A stretch of DNA of 64,000 nt from an uncultured Clostridia bacterium (GTDB lineage Bacteria; Bacillota; Clostridia; Lachnospirales; Lachnospiraceae), in NCBI GenBank assembly GCA_937895705.1, contig CALBKM010000044.1:74337-138336 (forward strand). The letters are read 5' to 3'. How positions within the stretch are numbered: position 1 is the first letter of the stretch; each line of letters opens with the position of its first letter. The notes beneath the pieces were generated by a model that searched no databases, had not been told where the DNA came from, and saw only the letters and a program-made list of their open reading frames with translations. The position numbers and the translations under genes are program-made. Shown piece by piece: positions 24,414-32,932 of this stretch.

Positions 24414-25080
24414 CCATCTTTGGGCAACGGTGATACCGGGAAACGATTGGCTGACGGATATCGGACGGATTGCGTTTCCGATGTTTGCTTTTATGATTGT
24501 GGAAGGGTACTTTCATACCCGGTCTCTGAAAAAGTATGTGGGCCGGCTTTTTGTATTTGCAGTTATTTCCGAAATACCGTTTAATCTGGTGATGGGAAGC
24601 AGCTTGTTTTATCCGTTACATCAAAATGTGTTATGGACCTTTTTGATTGCGGTGTTTTTGATTTGGCTGAACGAACTGGCAAAGAAAAAAGACAAGCTGT
24701 GGCTTCGGATTATAACTTGCATCGGAACCTTGTGTCTGGCGTTTGTACTGGGGCTGGTGACCTTCGCGGACTATCATTATGCCGGTGTCCTGACGGTGCT
24801 GGTGTTCTATTTCTTCCGGGGACGGAAATGGTGGTATTTTGTGGGACAGGCGGTATGCCTGTACTACATCAATGTAGAGATTCTGAGCGGATTTTATTAT
24901 GAAGTGAATGTGTTCGGACATACGGTAACCATTGTGCGGCAGGCATTTGCGTTGCTTGCACTGCTACCGATTTGGCTGTACCGAGGAAAGCAGGGGCCGT
25001 ATAACAAGGTGATAAAGTATGTCTATTACTGGTTTTATCCGACGCATTTGCTGGTGTTGGGATTGATTCGGATGTTGTAA
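24340..25080 (+). CDS. TraX-family membrane protein
   Basis: A 246-residue integral membrane protein with about eight helices. Segments such as MTLHILAMVFMLCDHLWAT and GRIAFPMFAFMIVEGYFHT are typical of the TraX family. The name comes from an F-plasmid protein that acetylates pilin, but chromosomal copies in Firmicutes have unknown roles and are probably acyltransferase-like. The start is a GTG with GGAGG upstream. Conjugation genes are absent, so transfer is not implied. It overlaps the doubtful small gene before it. Confidence 0.85.
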   Translation: MEREKKIEISSMTLHILAMVFMLCDHLWATVIPGNDWLTDIGRIAFPMFAFMIVEGYFHTRSLKKYVGRLFVFAVISEIPFNLVMGSSLFYPLHQNVLWTFLIAVFLIWLNELAKKKDKLWLRIITCIGTLCLAFVLGLVTFADYHYAGVLTVLVFYFFRGRKWWYFVGQAVCLYYINVEILSGFYYEVNVFGHTVTIVRQAFALLALLPIWLYRGKQGPYNKVIKYVYYWFYPTHLLVLGLIRML

Positions 25081-25117
25081 GGGGAAAAGATGAAGAGTAG
25101 GGGGATGTAAGGCGAGT

Positions 25118-25942
25118 ATGGATAGGAAGATTGGAATTATCGGTTACGGAAGTATGGGACGGATGCTGGGTGAAAGGTTTTTGGATAGTAAGAGTGTTTC
25201 GGCAGAGAATCTTTTGGTGGCAAATCGTACGTTAGAAAAGATTGTGTATTTGAAGGGCAAGTGTACGGTATGTAAAAGTAATCCGGAACTGGCGACAGAA
25301 GCAGATATTGTATTTGTGTGTGTTCGTCCGGTAGATATGAAGGATATTCTGTTGGAAATCAAAGATTGTTTAAAAGAGGATTCTTTACTGGTTTCTTTAA
25401 ACGGTAGTATTATGTTCGAGCAGCTTTCACCGATTTACAAAGGGAAAATTGCGAAAGCAATACCGAGCGTGACGGCGGAGGTAAATCAGTCCCAAACGCT
25501 GGTATGTTATAATGAGCGAGTGACAGAGAAGGATAAGGAGTATTTGACAAAGTTATTTTCCTGCATGGGTACGGTGATTGAACTGCCGGAGCAGGAGATG
25601 GGAATGGGTTCCGAACTGGTTAGCTGTATGCCGGGTTTTATTGCGGCCATATTTCAGGAAATTTGTGCGTCCGCAAAGAAGCATACGAGTCTTTCGGAAG
25701 GTCAGATTGCTCGGATGGCATTGCATACGATGGTGGGAACCGGAATGTTGATGCTCGAGAAGGAATATTCCTTTGAAGATGTGATTTCCAGAGTGGCAAC
25801 CAAGGGAGGTATAACGGAAGTAGGAACGAAGGTAATTGCAGAGCGTTTCCCTAAAGTGGCGGCTGAGGTGTTTGAGAAGACGCTGGAGAAACGGAGACAG
25901 ACAACCGAGAAAGCGCAAAGAAGTTTTGAAGAGGTAGAGTAG
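25118..25942 (+). CDS. Pyrroline-5-carboxylate reductase-like oxidoreductase
   Basis: A 274-residue NAD(P)-dependent reductase. The Rossmann motif IGIIGYGSMGRMLGERF is at the N terminus, and the C-terminal half is the helical dimerization domain of the ProC family (SLSEGQIARMALHTMVGTG, ATKGGITEVG). It may make proline from pyrroline-5-carboxylate, or be one of the ProC-like proteins related to ComER. No proA or proB lies nearby, so the role is not certain. No AGGAGG is seen before the ATG; a GGCGAG lies 4 bases upstream. Confidence 0.82.
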   Translation: MDRKIGIIGYGSMGRMLGERFLDSKSVSAENLLVANRTLEKIVYLKGKCTVCKSNPELATEADIVFVCVRPVDMKDILLEIKDCLKEDSLLVSLNGSIMFEQLSPIYKGKIAKAIPSVTAEVNQSQTLVCYNERVTEKDKEYLTKLFSCMGTVIELPEQEMGMGSELVSCMPGFIAAIFQEICASAKKHTSLSEGQIARMALHTMVGTGMLMLEKEYSFEDVISRVATKGGITEVGTKVIAERFPKVAAEVFEKTLEKRRQTTEKAQRSFEEVE

Positions 25943-25946
25943 TAAT

Positions 25947-26465
25947 ATGGTACTTATGGTAGTAGACACACAAAAATTAATCACAAATGAAAAACTGTAT
26001 CAGTTTGAGCTGTTTGAAAGCCGTATTAAAGCTTTGATTGCAAAAGTCAGGGAATGTGGCGTAGAAGTGATTTATGTACGCCACGATGACGGTGTGGGGG
26101 CCGAACTGACGAAGGGTAGGGAAGGTTTTGAGATTTATGACGGTTTTGCGCCTTTGGACGGTGAGCGGATTTTTGATAAGTTTGTAAACAGTCCGTTCAA
26201 AGAGTCAGGGGTGCTTGCCTACCTGAAAGAAAAAGGCGAAGATACGATTATAGCGGTCGGTCTGCAAACGGACTATTGTATGGACGCTACTGTGAAGTGT
26301 GGGTTCGAGCATGGATTCCGGATGATTGTGCCGGAATATACCAACAGCACATTTGATAATGATTTTATGACGGCGGAGCAGACCTATCGGTATTACAATG
26401 AGTTTATGTGGAAGGGAAGATATGCAGAGTGTATTTCTTTTGAGGAGGCACTTGCATTGTTTTGA
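25947..26465 (+). CDS. Isochorismatase-like cysteine hydrolase
   Basis: A 172-residue protein with the complete triad of the family: D7 (VVDTQ), K78 (FDKFVNS) and C111 (TDYCMDATV). Relatives include nicotinamidase, ureidoacrylate amidohydrolase and isochorismatase, so the substrate cannot be fixed. The gene begins 4 bases after the ProC-like gene and its end overlaps the next frame slightly, so it belongs to the same transcript. No strong ribosome site precedes the ATG (GAGGTAG 10 bases upstream). Confidence 0.87.
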   Translation: MVLMVVDTQKLITNEKLYQFELFESRIKALIAKVRECGVEVIYVRHDDGVGAELTKGREGFEIYDGFAPLDGERIFDKFVNSPFKESGVLAYLKEKGEDTIIAVGLQTDYCMDATVKCGFEHGFRMIVPEYTNSTFDNDFMTAEQTYRYYNEFMWKGRYAECISFEEALALF

Positions 26466-26482
26466 AAGAGGTGAAAAAACAG

Positions 26483-27223
26483 ATGAACTACCTAAACGCT
26501 AAAGAAGTGCTTCCGGAAGAACTTTTTAAAGAAATCCAAAAGTACGCCGGTGGTAACCTTCTATATGTACCCCTGGCCGAAGAAAAGGAAAAGACTTGGG
26601 GCGAAGTCTCGGGACAAAAGCAGTATTACAGAAAACGGAACCGGATGTTACAAAATAAGTATATGTACGGTGTGTCGGTGGAGGAGTTGGCAAAGGAGTA
26701 CTCTTTGTCCAGAGAGACCGTGAAGAAAATTGTGTATGAGAAACAAGGTCGGGAAGAGCTTCGGTTTACGCCGGGCGTGCAATCTGCCAAGGAGTACAAC
26801 GATAACGGTCTTTTGGAGGAATGGATTCATACCTATCTTCTGTTTGAACGGAAGAATAAAGCGTTTTCGGACGGTTTGTATCTGGAAAATCGATATTACT
26901 TAGGACCTCTTGCGATGCCGCTTTCTATGTTTGTTCGTAGCAGCGGACCGGAAGAAGGTATCAAATGGCAGGTGCATCCGGTGGTGTTTGAAGAACACGT
27001 AAACGCTTGGAGAGAAAAGATTCGGGCAAATCAGATACTTCCGCCGGTGATTGTAGGGTATGCGGACAGTGAGTTTGAGATTAACTGTAACAATCCGTTG
27101 TTTGAGGCACTGGTACGGGAGGGCGTTACCTATTTCCCTGTGATTATGTGGACGACCAAGAGAAGTGATTACGATGATTTTGTGAAGAAATATGCACCGT
27201 ATACCGAGTTTGTTTTAAAGTAA
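26483..27223 (+). CDS. CD3324-like HTH protein fused to a ParB/sulfiredoxin-like domain
   Basis: A 246-residue two-part protein. The N-terminal 95 residues (MNYLNAKEVLPEELFKEIQK, then YGVSVEELAKEYSLSRETVKKIVY) match the CD3324 type, a small family with a Mor-like helix-turn-helix. The C-terminal part (from SAKEYNDNGLLEEWIHTYLL) is a homologue of the protein at 28250 and shares PPVIVGYADSEFEI with a ParB-like fold, but the GRHR catalytic-type motif of the other copy is replaced by NNPLFEALV. The two domains may link DNA binding to a degenerate enzyme fold. The ATG at 26483 is preferred because it matches the family start. Confidence 0.72.
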   Translation: MNYLNAKEVLPEELFKEIQKYAGGNLLYVPLAEEKEKTWGEVSGQKQYYRKRNRMLQNKYMYGVSVEELAKEYSLSRETVKKIVYEKQGREELRFTPGVQSAKEYNDNGLLEEWIHTYLLFERKNKAFSDGLYLENRYYLGPLAMPLSMFVRSSGPEEGIKWQVHPVVFEEHVNAWREKIRANQILPPVIVGYADSEFEINCNNPLFEALVREGVTYFPVIMWTTKRSDYDDFVKKYAPYTEFVLK

Positions 27224-27359
27224 AGTAGGTATAAATCGGGAGGTCATTGTGTGATACAATGTTATGACACAGAAGGTTCTGTCGGGCTTTCTGTGTCGTA
27301 TTTTTACGGCAGAGAAAGTGCGTATGTTGTAAGGAATCAGTAAGGGGCGGTATCACAAA

Positions 27360-28175
27360 ATGACAAGGGTTACGGTAAGAAACAACATATTTCAGCATAT
27401 TCAAGTATTAAAAACCAATCGGACCAAAAGAAATCGCTACGGCGAGTTTGTGGTGGAAGGTGTCCGGAACATAAACGAGGCGGTGAAAAACGGATGGCAG
27501 ATAAAGTCTTTTTTGTATGGCGAAGGAAATCTGTCCGATTGGGCCAAAGAACTGCTGGCTTCTGTTAAGACGAAAGAGAATTATCAGTTTTCGCAGGAAC
27601 TTATGAAGGAACTCAGTAGTAAGGAGGATACGTCCGAACTGATGGCAATTGTAGCAATGAAAGAGATTGTTTCAGCACAGATGAAGCTGTCAAGCAATCC
27701 GTTTCTGGTGTTATTTGACCGTCCGTCCAATAAAGGTAATCTGGGGACAATAATACGTTCCTGTGACGCCCTGGGCGTGGATGCTTTGATTCTTACCGGT
27801 CATGGGGTGGATTTGTATGATCCGGAGGTGGTAGCGGCGTCCATGGGTTCGTTTTTCTCGTTGCAGGTGATACGGATTACAGAGCAGGAAACATTGTATG
27901 AGATGATAAATCGTATGAAAGAGACCTACGGGACGTTTCGGATGTTTGGTTCGACAGCCCATCAGCAAAAAGCAATTTGGGAGTTGGATTTGATGTCGCC
28001 GTTACTTCTTTTTATCGGAAATGAAACGAAGGGATTGAGTTACGCTTACAAAGAATTGTGTGATGAACTGTGTACGATACCTATGGCGGAATCAAGTACG
28101 GCGTCTTCCTTTAATGTGAGCTGTGCAGCCTCAATTATGATGTATGAAGTGGTACGGCAGCGGAATAGCAAGTGA
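27360..28175 (+). CDS. TrmH/SpoU-family RNA 2'-O-methyltransferase
   Basis: A 271-residue SPOUT-class methyltransferase. An N-terminal substrate-binding part (RNRYGEFVVEGVRNINEAV) is followed by the three SpoU motifs: NKGNLGTIIRSCDA (motif 1), LLFIGNETKGLS (motif 2) and IPMAESSTASSFNVSCAAS (motif 3). It transfers a methyl group from SAM to a ribose 2' hydroxyl in rRNA or tRNA; the exact target is unknown. The frame opens at the ATG at 27360 with GGGGCGG upstream. The next gene's upstream sequence overlaps its end, but the good start there is downstream. Confidence 0.92.
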   Translation: MTRVTVRNNIFQHIQVLKTNRTKRNRYGEFVVEGVRNINEAVKNGWQIKSFLYGEGNLSDWAKELLASVKTKENYQFSQELMKELSSKEDTSELMAIVAMKEIVSAQMKLSSNPFLVLFDRPSNKGNLGTIIRSCDALGVDALILTGHGVDLYDPEVVAASMGSFFSLQVIRITEQETLYEMINRMKETYGTFRMFGSTAHQQKAIWELDLMSPLLLFIGNETKGLSYAYKELCDELCTIPMAESSTASSFNVSCAASIMMYEVVRQRNSK

Positions 28176-28249
28176 CTAGGCATAAAGTTGTAACCGGTAG
28201 AGGAAGACAAAATCCTGGGGAGAGTAACCGAAAGGAGGAGAATACAAGC

Positions 28250-28699
28250 ATGATTTACGGAACATTATCGTTAGCAAAGCAGTATAACAGCGAAGGAAAA
28301 ATAGATCAGTGGATGCAGGATTTCCTGCGGGCAGACGGAAAGAATCTTGCTTTGGCGGACGGACTTTTATTGGAGGAGCGACATTACTTCGAACTTCGGG
28401 AGATACCGATTAGGTTACTTTCGGATGTAAAGTCCGGTGCTCCGGAGTATTTGCATGCGGAAAATGATATTCAGTATTTTTTTCATGTGGTGGACCGGAT
28501 GAAGGAGAGTCTTGCGGACGGCTGGGATGCACCGCCTCTTATCGTGGAGTATGTCTACGGAAAGTTTCAGGTAGACGATGGCAGACATCGTTTGGAGACC
28601 TACCGTCAGCTTGGCGTAGAGCGTGTCTGGGCGGTGGTGTGGACTACCGGAGAAAAGAATAAGAAAACAGTAGAAAAGATTTTGGAGGATAACAAATGA
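28250..28699 (+). CDS. ParB/sulfiredoxin-like protein
   Basis: A 149-residue protein related to the C-terminal domain of the protein at 26483. Near the end is PPLIVEYVYGKFQVDDGRHR, where the DGRHR motif is the phosphate-binding signature of the ParB/Srx fold (as in serine kinase SerK, ParB and sulfiredoxin). It may therefore use a nucleotide, perhaps as a small-molecule kinase or a DNA-associated CTPase; which one is not known. AAAGGAGGAG sets the ATG at 28250. It shares an ATGA junction with the zinc-ribbon kinase that follows. Confidence 0.72.
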   Translation: MIYGTLSLAKQYNSEGKIDQWMQDFLRADGKNLALADGLLLEERHYFELREIPIRLLSDVKSGAPEYLHAENDIQYFFHVVDRMKESLADGWDAPPLIVEYVYGKFQVDDGRHRLETYRQLGVERVWAVVWTTGEKNKKTVEKILEDNK

Positions 28700-29301
28700 T
28701 TGGACAATGTATCAAATGTGGGAATCATAACTGGGATAAGGAAATCGCCGGAAGCACGGTGAAGTGTCCGAAGTGCGGACATACATGGGAGAAGGTGTCC
28801 TTCCCGCTCTTTATTTTGTCCGGTTGCAGCGGTGTAGGAAAGACCACCACTGCCCAGATGATTCAACAGAAAAAGGTGGATTTTGTGGTGCTGGATGCGG
28901 ATATTTTTTGCGGTTATATGAAGTCGGAAACCAATGAAGATTATGAAAGACGGTTAAATTTGATTGAACAGCTTTCCATGAATATTATGCAAAGCGGTCG
29001 TCCGGTGCTTTGGACCATGGCAGGAAATTTGGACAAGCTGCACCATCAGTATTGCAGACGGTTTTTTCCGGATATTAAATGTTTGGCGCTTACATGTGAG
29101 GAAGATCTTTTAAGAAAGCGTATGAGAGAGGGTAGAGGCATTACCGATGAAAATTGGATTCAGAGCTCGGTGGACTATAACGAGTATTTCAGAACCCATG
29201 ATCGTCACGGCGATACGATGTTTGAGACTTTTGATATCAGCGGAAAGGATGTAGAGGCAGTGGCGGACTACGTGATAGCGTGGGTAAAAAAGAACTGCTA
29301 A
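28696..29301 (+). CDS. P-loop kinase-like protein with N-terminal zinc ribbon
   Basis: A 201-residue protein. The first 30 residues carry four cysteines in two CxxC pairs (C5, C8, C24, C27), a zinc ribbon. A Walker A motif, GCSGVGKTT, follows at 43-51, then a Walker B-like VVLDADIF. The overall layout resembles adenylate kinase/chloramphenicol phosphotransferase-like small P-loop kinases. The acceptor is unknown. The gene overlaps the ParB-like gene by 4 bases and is followed by a terminator, so the two probably form one transcript and may act in one pathway. Confidence 0.78.
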   Translation: MIGQCIKCGNHNWDKEIAGSTVKCPKCGHTWEKVSFPLFILSGCSGVGKTTTAQMIQQKKVDFVVLDADIFCGYMKSETNEDYERRLNLIEQLSMNIMQSGRPVLWTMAGNLDKLHHQYCRRFFPDIKCLALTCEEDLLRKRMREGRGITDENWIQSSVDYNEYFRTHDRHGDTMFETFDISGKDVEAVADYVIAWVKKNC

Positions 29302-29319
29302 AGAGAAACTGTTTAGAGA

Positions 29320-29345
29320 AGAGGGCACGAGAGTGTCCTCTTTAC
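29320..29345 (+). terminator. Terminator after the zinc-ribbon kinase gene
   Basis: GAGGGCAC (29321-29328) pairs with GTGTCCTC (29333-29340), with one G-U pair, around GAGA and runs into TTTACTTTG. Confidence 0.75.
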
Positions 29346-29366
29346 TTTGTTAGAGAAGGCGAAATA

Positions 29367-29395
29367 TTGACTTTCGAATAGGGCAGTGTTAGAAT
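29367..29395 (+). promoter_or_regulatory. Promoter of the histidine phosphatase gene
   Basis: TTGACT (29367-29372) and TAGAAT (29390-29395) are spaced by 17 bases; the gene starts 52 bases downstream. Confidence 0.7.
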
Positions 29396-29447
29396 GTTTG
29401 CAGGAAGCGTATGAATCGTAAACGATTATGCGGAAAGGGAGAATAAG

Positions 29448-30047
29448 ATGACCAGAGTATATTTTGTCCGTCATGCGGAACCGGTGCATGCTCACGCGGA
29501 AGATAGGACGAGACCGCTTACTGCAGAGGGATTGGAAGACAGAAAAATAGTACTGGAAACACTGAAAGATAAAGAAATCGACGTGTTTTACTGTAGTCCG
29601 TATGTCAGGAGTATGGCGACTATTGAGGAGGCAGCGGTCTTTTTTGAAAAGGAGATACATACGGATGAACGCCTTCGCGAGCGGGAGAAAGGCAACGAAG
29701 GAAATTCTTCCGGGAATGTACTGAAAATGCGTTGGACGGACTTTACCTTTCATGAAGAGGGCGGAGAGTCTATCGGCATGGTGCAGGAGCGGAATATAGC
29801 GGCACTAAAGGAGATTTTATCGGCGAATGAAGGGAAGAATATTGTTATCGGGACTCACGGTACCGCGCTCAGTTCTATTTTGAATTACTATAATCCAAAG
29901 TTCGACTGCAACGATTTTTTACGGATTGTGGACTGGATGCCGTATGTTATCGAGCTGGATTTTGAGGGAGATAAGTGCGTTGGAATGACGGAGCATGCGT
30001 ATGTGGAGAAGACGTTCCCGGAGAGGATGAAATCGTTTAAAAAATAG
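29448..30047 (+). CDS. Histidine phosphatase (phosphoglycerate mutase-like)
   Basis: A 199-residue protein of the histidine phosphatase superfamily. The catalytic RHAE motif has the phosphoacceptor H9, and the second catalytic histidine is in VIGTHGTALS. The segment YCSPYVRSMATIEEAA is the conserved substrate-pocket region. Such enzymes remove phosphate from small molecules such as sugar phosphates or cofactor intermediates; the substrate is unknown. AAAGGGAG precedes the ATG. It is a single-gene unit behind its own promoter. Confidence 0.9.
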   Translation: MTRVYFVRHAEPVHAHAEDRTRPLTAEGLEDRKIVLETLKDKEIDVFYCSPYVRSMATIEEAAVFFEKEIHTDERLREREKGNEGNSSGNVLKMRWTDFTFHEEGGESIGMVQERNIAALKEILSANEGKNIVIGTHGTALSSILNYYNPKFDCNDFLRIVDWMPYVIELDFEGDKCVGMTEHAYVEKTFPERMKSFKK

Positions 30048-30135
30048 GACGGAAATTTGAAGCGAAGAGAAAGGAACTGTTGGATAAGTTCTGAAATCAT
30101 GTATTTAGAAGATGAAAAGGAGAATGTAGAATACA

Positions 30136-30309
30136 ATGGAAACTTTTTATTATATCGTGGACAGCATCGACGGCGACTATGCGAATTTAGTGCGAACGGA
30201 TATTGAAACCGCAGACAAGAAGCTGGTAGCCCGTGCATTGCTTCCGGAAGGCATCGACGTGGGCACGAAGCTGAAATACGAGATGTTCCAGTACGAAATT
30301 ATGGAGTAA
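30136..30309 (+). CDS. Small DUF3006-like protein
   Basis: A 57-residue protein, METFYYIVDSIDGDYANLVR then KLVARALLPEGIDVGTKLKYE. The pattern of a short beta-rich domain with an inner GD-A-L and a conserved LPEG resembles DUF3006, a small family found beside other genes in Firmicutes. The ribosome site AAGGAG lies about 13 bases upstream, which is distant. It ends 32 bases before ybaK, so cotranscription is likely. Function unknown. Confidence 0.7.
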   Translation: METFYYIVDSIDGDYANLVRTDIETADKKLVARALLPEGIDVGTKLKYEMFQYEIME

Positions 30310-30341
30310 CATAAAATCAAAATGAGAAGAGAGTAGTTAGT

Positions 30342-30827
30342 ATGGCAAAGGAAAAGACAGTAAAAACAAATGCAATGCGAATTTTGGATTCGTTAAAAAT
30401 CGCATATGAGATGCAGTCCTACGAGTGCGACGAGTTTGTGGACGGTGTGACTACGGCAGATACCCTGGGGTTGGACCACAAGCTGGTGTATAAGACTCTG
30501 GTAACGGTGGCAAAGAGCAAAGCGTACTATGTGTTTGTAATTCCCATTGAGGCGGAGCTTGACTTAAAGGCAGCGGCCAGAGCGGTAAACGAAAAAGCAT
30601 TGGAGCTTTTGCCGTTAAAGGAACTGACTCCGGTAACCGGTTATATCCGGGGCGGATGTACGGCGATCGGTATGAAAAAAGCATTCCCGACGGTGATTGA
30701 CGCTTCCGTGGAAGGGGTGCCGCATTTGCATGTCAGCGGAGGTAAGCCGGGGTTACAGTTGAAGCTTTCCGTGGAGGATTATTTAACGGCCAGTAAGGCG
30801 AAGGTGTCCGATGTCATCGTGAAGTAA
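30342..30827 (+). CDS. ybaK: Cys-tRNA(Pro)/Cys-tRNA(Cys) deacylase YbaK family
   Basis: A 161-residue trans-editing enzyme that hydrolyses cysteine wrongly attached to tRNA-Pro. Family marks include the lysine K51 (HKLVYKTLV), GGCTAIGMKK and the late HVSGGKPGLQLKL. Length is normal for YbaK/EbsC. The ribosome site is weak (GAAGAGAG). It follows the small DUF3006-like gene and is closed by a terminator at 30904. Confidence 0.9.
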   Translation: MAKEKTVKTNAMRILDSLKIAYEMQSYECDEFVDGVTTADTLGLDHKLVYKTLVTVAKSKAYYVFVIPIEAELDLKAAARAVNEKALELLPLKELTPVTGYIRGGCTAIGMKKAFPTVIDASVEGVPHLHVSGGKPGLQLKLSVEDYLTASKAKVSDVIVK

Positions 30828-30903
30828 CGGACTGTTAATAGACGGCGTGTTTTACAGGCATAAAAGCGGGACTACATTAAAACGGATGAGAAAATAAGCA
30901 AGA

Positions 30904-30940
30904 AAATCGGCGGGACATCTAATGGTTCCGCCGATTTGTG
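30904..30940 (+). terminator. Terminator after ybaK
   Basis: AAATCGGCGG (30904-30913) pairs perfectly with CCGCCGATTT (30928-30937) around a 14-base loop. The trailing T tract is short. Confidence 0.65.
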
Positions 30941-31036
30941 TCGATATAGTAAACAAGGATAATTATGTCATGGGATAGAATTCATGACAACCCACAAAGC
31001 AAAAGGATTTGGCAAAGAAGATAAGGAGGTCTTTTT

Positions 31037-31906
31037 ATGAACGGAATTCACAGATTCGGAGGTTTTCCGAAAAATGTTAACGAGATTTTAAAGGGCGCTA
31101 ACCGTGAGGAGCGTCGTGCTATGGGCAAAGCAAAGCATCCGGGTGCGCAGGATGCGGCAATGTACGAGATGTCCGATAAGGCAAAGCGCATGGATAGGGA
31201 TGCATTAAAGGCATATCAGAAGAATGCCGGCGGCATCCACATGGAAGAGAAGAAAAAGGTAGAGGATGAAGTAGAGCTTAGCGAAGCAGCGAAAAATCTT
31301 CTGGCTGAGTTAAAGGAGAAGTACGGCGATATTGATTTCTTTGTGGCAGAGTTTTCTACCGATGAGGAAGCGCAGTACTATCACAATCAGTCTACCAAGA
31401 AATACAGCTGTGTCATCGACCCGAAGACCTTGGAGGAGATGGCAGCGGATGAAGCGGTGAAGGAAAAGTATGTAGGTATTATCGATACCGCCGATGAGAA
31501 GTTTGACCAGGTAAAGGAAGAACTGGGTGAGGATGCTGACCAGATTAAGCGTATGGGTATCACCGTGGATAAGGACGGTGTGGTGACCTATTTTGCGGAG
31601 CTGACGAAGCAGACCGTGAAGATGCAGGAGGATCTTCGCAATCAGCAGAAGGAGCTTCGTGCAGAAAAGAAGGAGCGTGCGGAAAAGGCCGAGAAGATGA
31701 AAGCCGAACGGGAAGAAAAGGCCGAGAAGGCGGATGGAAAAAAGGATGAAGCGGAAAAGCCGGTGAATCCGAATAAGGTGACCGCAAGTACCATCGAAGA
31801 GCTGACAGCAAAGCTGAAGGAGATTTTGGCGGAGCGTGTAAATGACAAGACAGAGGATAAGGCGGCAGAAAAGAAGGAAAGACCGCACTTTGATATGACA
31901 TTGTAG
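31037..31906 (+). CDS. DUF6033-type protein with charged tail
   Basis: A 289-residue protein. The middle part (LLAELKEKYGDIDFFVAEF, VIDPKTLEEMAADEAV, KRMGITVDKDGVVTYF) is the pattern I associate with the DUF6033 family of Lachnospiraceae. Residues about 190-250 are almost entirely Lys, Glu, Ala, Arg and Asp and probably form a long coiled coil. No signal peptide is seen. Function unknown. AAGGAGG precedes the ATG. It is a single gene between two terminators. Confidence 0.75.
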   Translation: MNGIHRFGGFPKNVNEILKGANREERRAMGKAKHPGAQDAAMYEMSDKAKRMDRDALKAYQKNAGGIHMEEKKKVEDEVELSEAAKNLLAELKEKYGDIDFFVAEFSTDEEAQYYHNQSTKKYSCVIDPKTLEEMAADEAVKEKYVGIIDTADEKFDQVKEELGEDADQIKRMGITVDKDGVVTYFAELTKQTVKMQEDLRNQQKELRAEKKERAEKAEKMKAEREEKAEKADGKKDEAEKPVNPNKVTASTIEELTAKLKEILAERVNDKTEDKAAEKKERPHFDMTL

Positions 31907-31929
31907 AAGTAAGAGAATAGAAAACAGAT

Positions 31930-31957
31930 AAGTCCGGTCGTTTACGATCGGGCTTTT
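31930..31957 (+). terminator. Terminator after the DUF6033 gene
   Basis: AAGTCCGGTCG pairs with CGATCGGGCTT around TTTA (31930-31955), allowing G-U pairs, and is followed by TTTTTT. Confidence 0.85.
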
Positions 31958-32005
31958 TTGTTTGATGAAAGAATTTACGAGGGTGTATTTATGTCTTATG
32001 CACCA

Positions 32006-32035
32006 TTGACGATGCAAGGGAAATAGTGTTATAAT
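32006..32035 (+). promoter_or_regulatory. Promoter of the HAD hydrolase gene
   Basis: TTGACG (32006-32011) and a perfect TATAAT (32030-32035) are spaced by 18 bases. Confidence 0.78.
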
Positions 32036-32111
32036 GCACTCTGTGATGTTTATAACAAGTTATTTTGAACGTTCAAGACGCACAGACGACGAAATGAGAG
32101 GGCGGAACAAA

Positions 32112-32819
32112 ATGAGTATCAAAGCAGTATTGTTCGATTTAGACGGAACGTTGTTACCGATGGATTATGATGGGTTTTTGAAAACTTATTTCGGAACTCT
32201 TGCAAAGAGAATGACAAAATACGGTTATGACCCGGATTTGCTTATTAAAAATATCTGGATCGGAACCAAGGCCATGGTAATGAACGACGGTTCCTGTATG
32301 AACGAGACAAAATTCTGGGATGTGATGGCCGGAGTTTACGGTATAAATGTATTACAGGATAAGGCGTTGTTTGATGACTTTTACAGAGAAGAGTTTGTAA
32401 AGGCGAAGGAAGCCTGCGGATTTGACCCGATGGCAAAGGAAACGGTGAGTTTGGTAAAGAAGCTGGGGAGGAAGACGGCCCTTGCCACAAATCCGATTTT
32501 TCCGATGGTTGCCACGAGACAGAGAATTGCATGGGCAGGTCTTGAAAAAGAGGACTTTGAACTTTGTACCACCTATGAGAATATTGGAGTCAGCAAACCG
32601 AATCAGGCCTATTATACGGAAATTGCAAAACGTCTTAATGTGGCGCCGGAGGCGTGTCTTATGGTGGGAAATGATGTTTCGGAGGATATGGTAGCGGAAA
32701 CGTGCGGTATGCAGGTGTTTTTGCTGACGGATTGTTTGTTAAATAAAAATAACGAGGATATTTCCGGATATCCGCAGGGTGATTTTGCAAAATTACAGGA
32801 TTTTCTAAAGATGTTATAA
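32112..32819 (+). CDS. HAD-superfamily phosphatase
   Basis: A 235-residue haloacid dehalogenase-fold hydrolase. Motif I is FDLDGTLLP (nucleophile and acid-base aspartates), motif II is ALATNP, motif III includes the lysine in SKPNQAYY, and motif IV is VGNDVSEDM. A helical cap between motifs I and II selects the substrate, which is unknown; the protein resembles phosphoglycolate-phosphatase-like enzymes. The ATG at 32112 directly begins the motif-bearing domain; a longer upstream frame lacks a ribosome site. Ribosome signal is weak (GAGAGGGCG). Confidence 0.88.
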   Translation: MSIKAVLFDLDGTLLPMDYDGFLKTYFGTLAKRMTKYGYDPDLLIKNIWIGTKAMVMNDGSCMNETKFWDVMAGVYGINVLQDKALFDDFYREEFVKAKEACGFDPMAKETVSLVKKLGRKTALATNPIFPMVATRQRIAWAGLEKEDFELCTTYENIGVSKPNQAYYTEIAKRLNVAPEACLMVGNDVSEDMVAETCGMQVFLLTDCLLNKNNEDISGYPQGDFAKLQDFLKML

Positions 32820-32932
32820 ATCGGTGCTTGCCAGACGGCATGCAAATGTGATAGTATATTACGTGGATAGAGAACGAATTACAAAGGAGTTCGAACCGTG
32901 GTGTTTTGTTTGCGGTTTGAAGGGGAGGAACA

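Noticed and set aside
24340..25080. Conjugative element suggested by TraX
   Set aside because: No relaxase, type IV secretion or integrase genes in the window; chromosomal TraX relatives are common.
31310..32017. Long minus-strand open frame inside the DUF6033 gene
   Set aside because: The leucine/isoleucine-rich translation is the reverse of Lys/Glu/Ala-rich coding and has no start signal.
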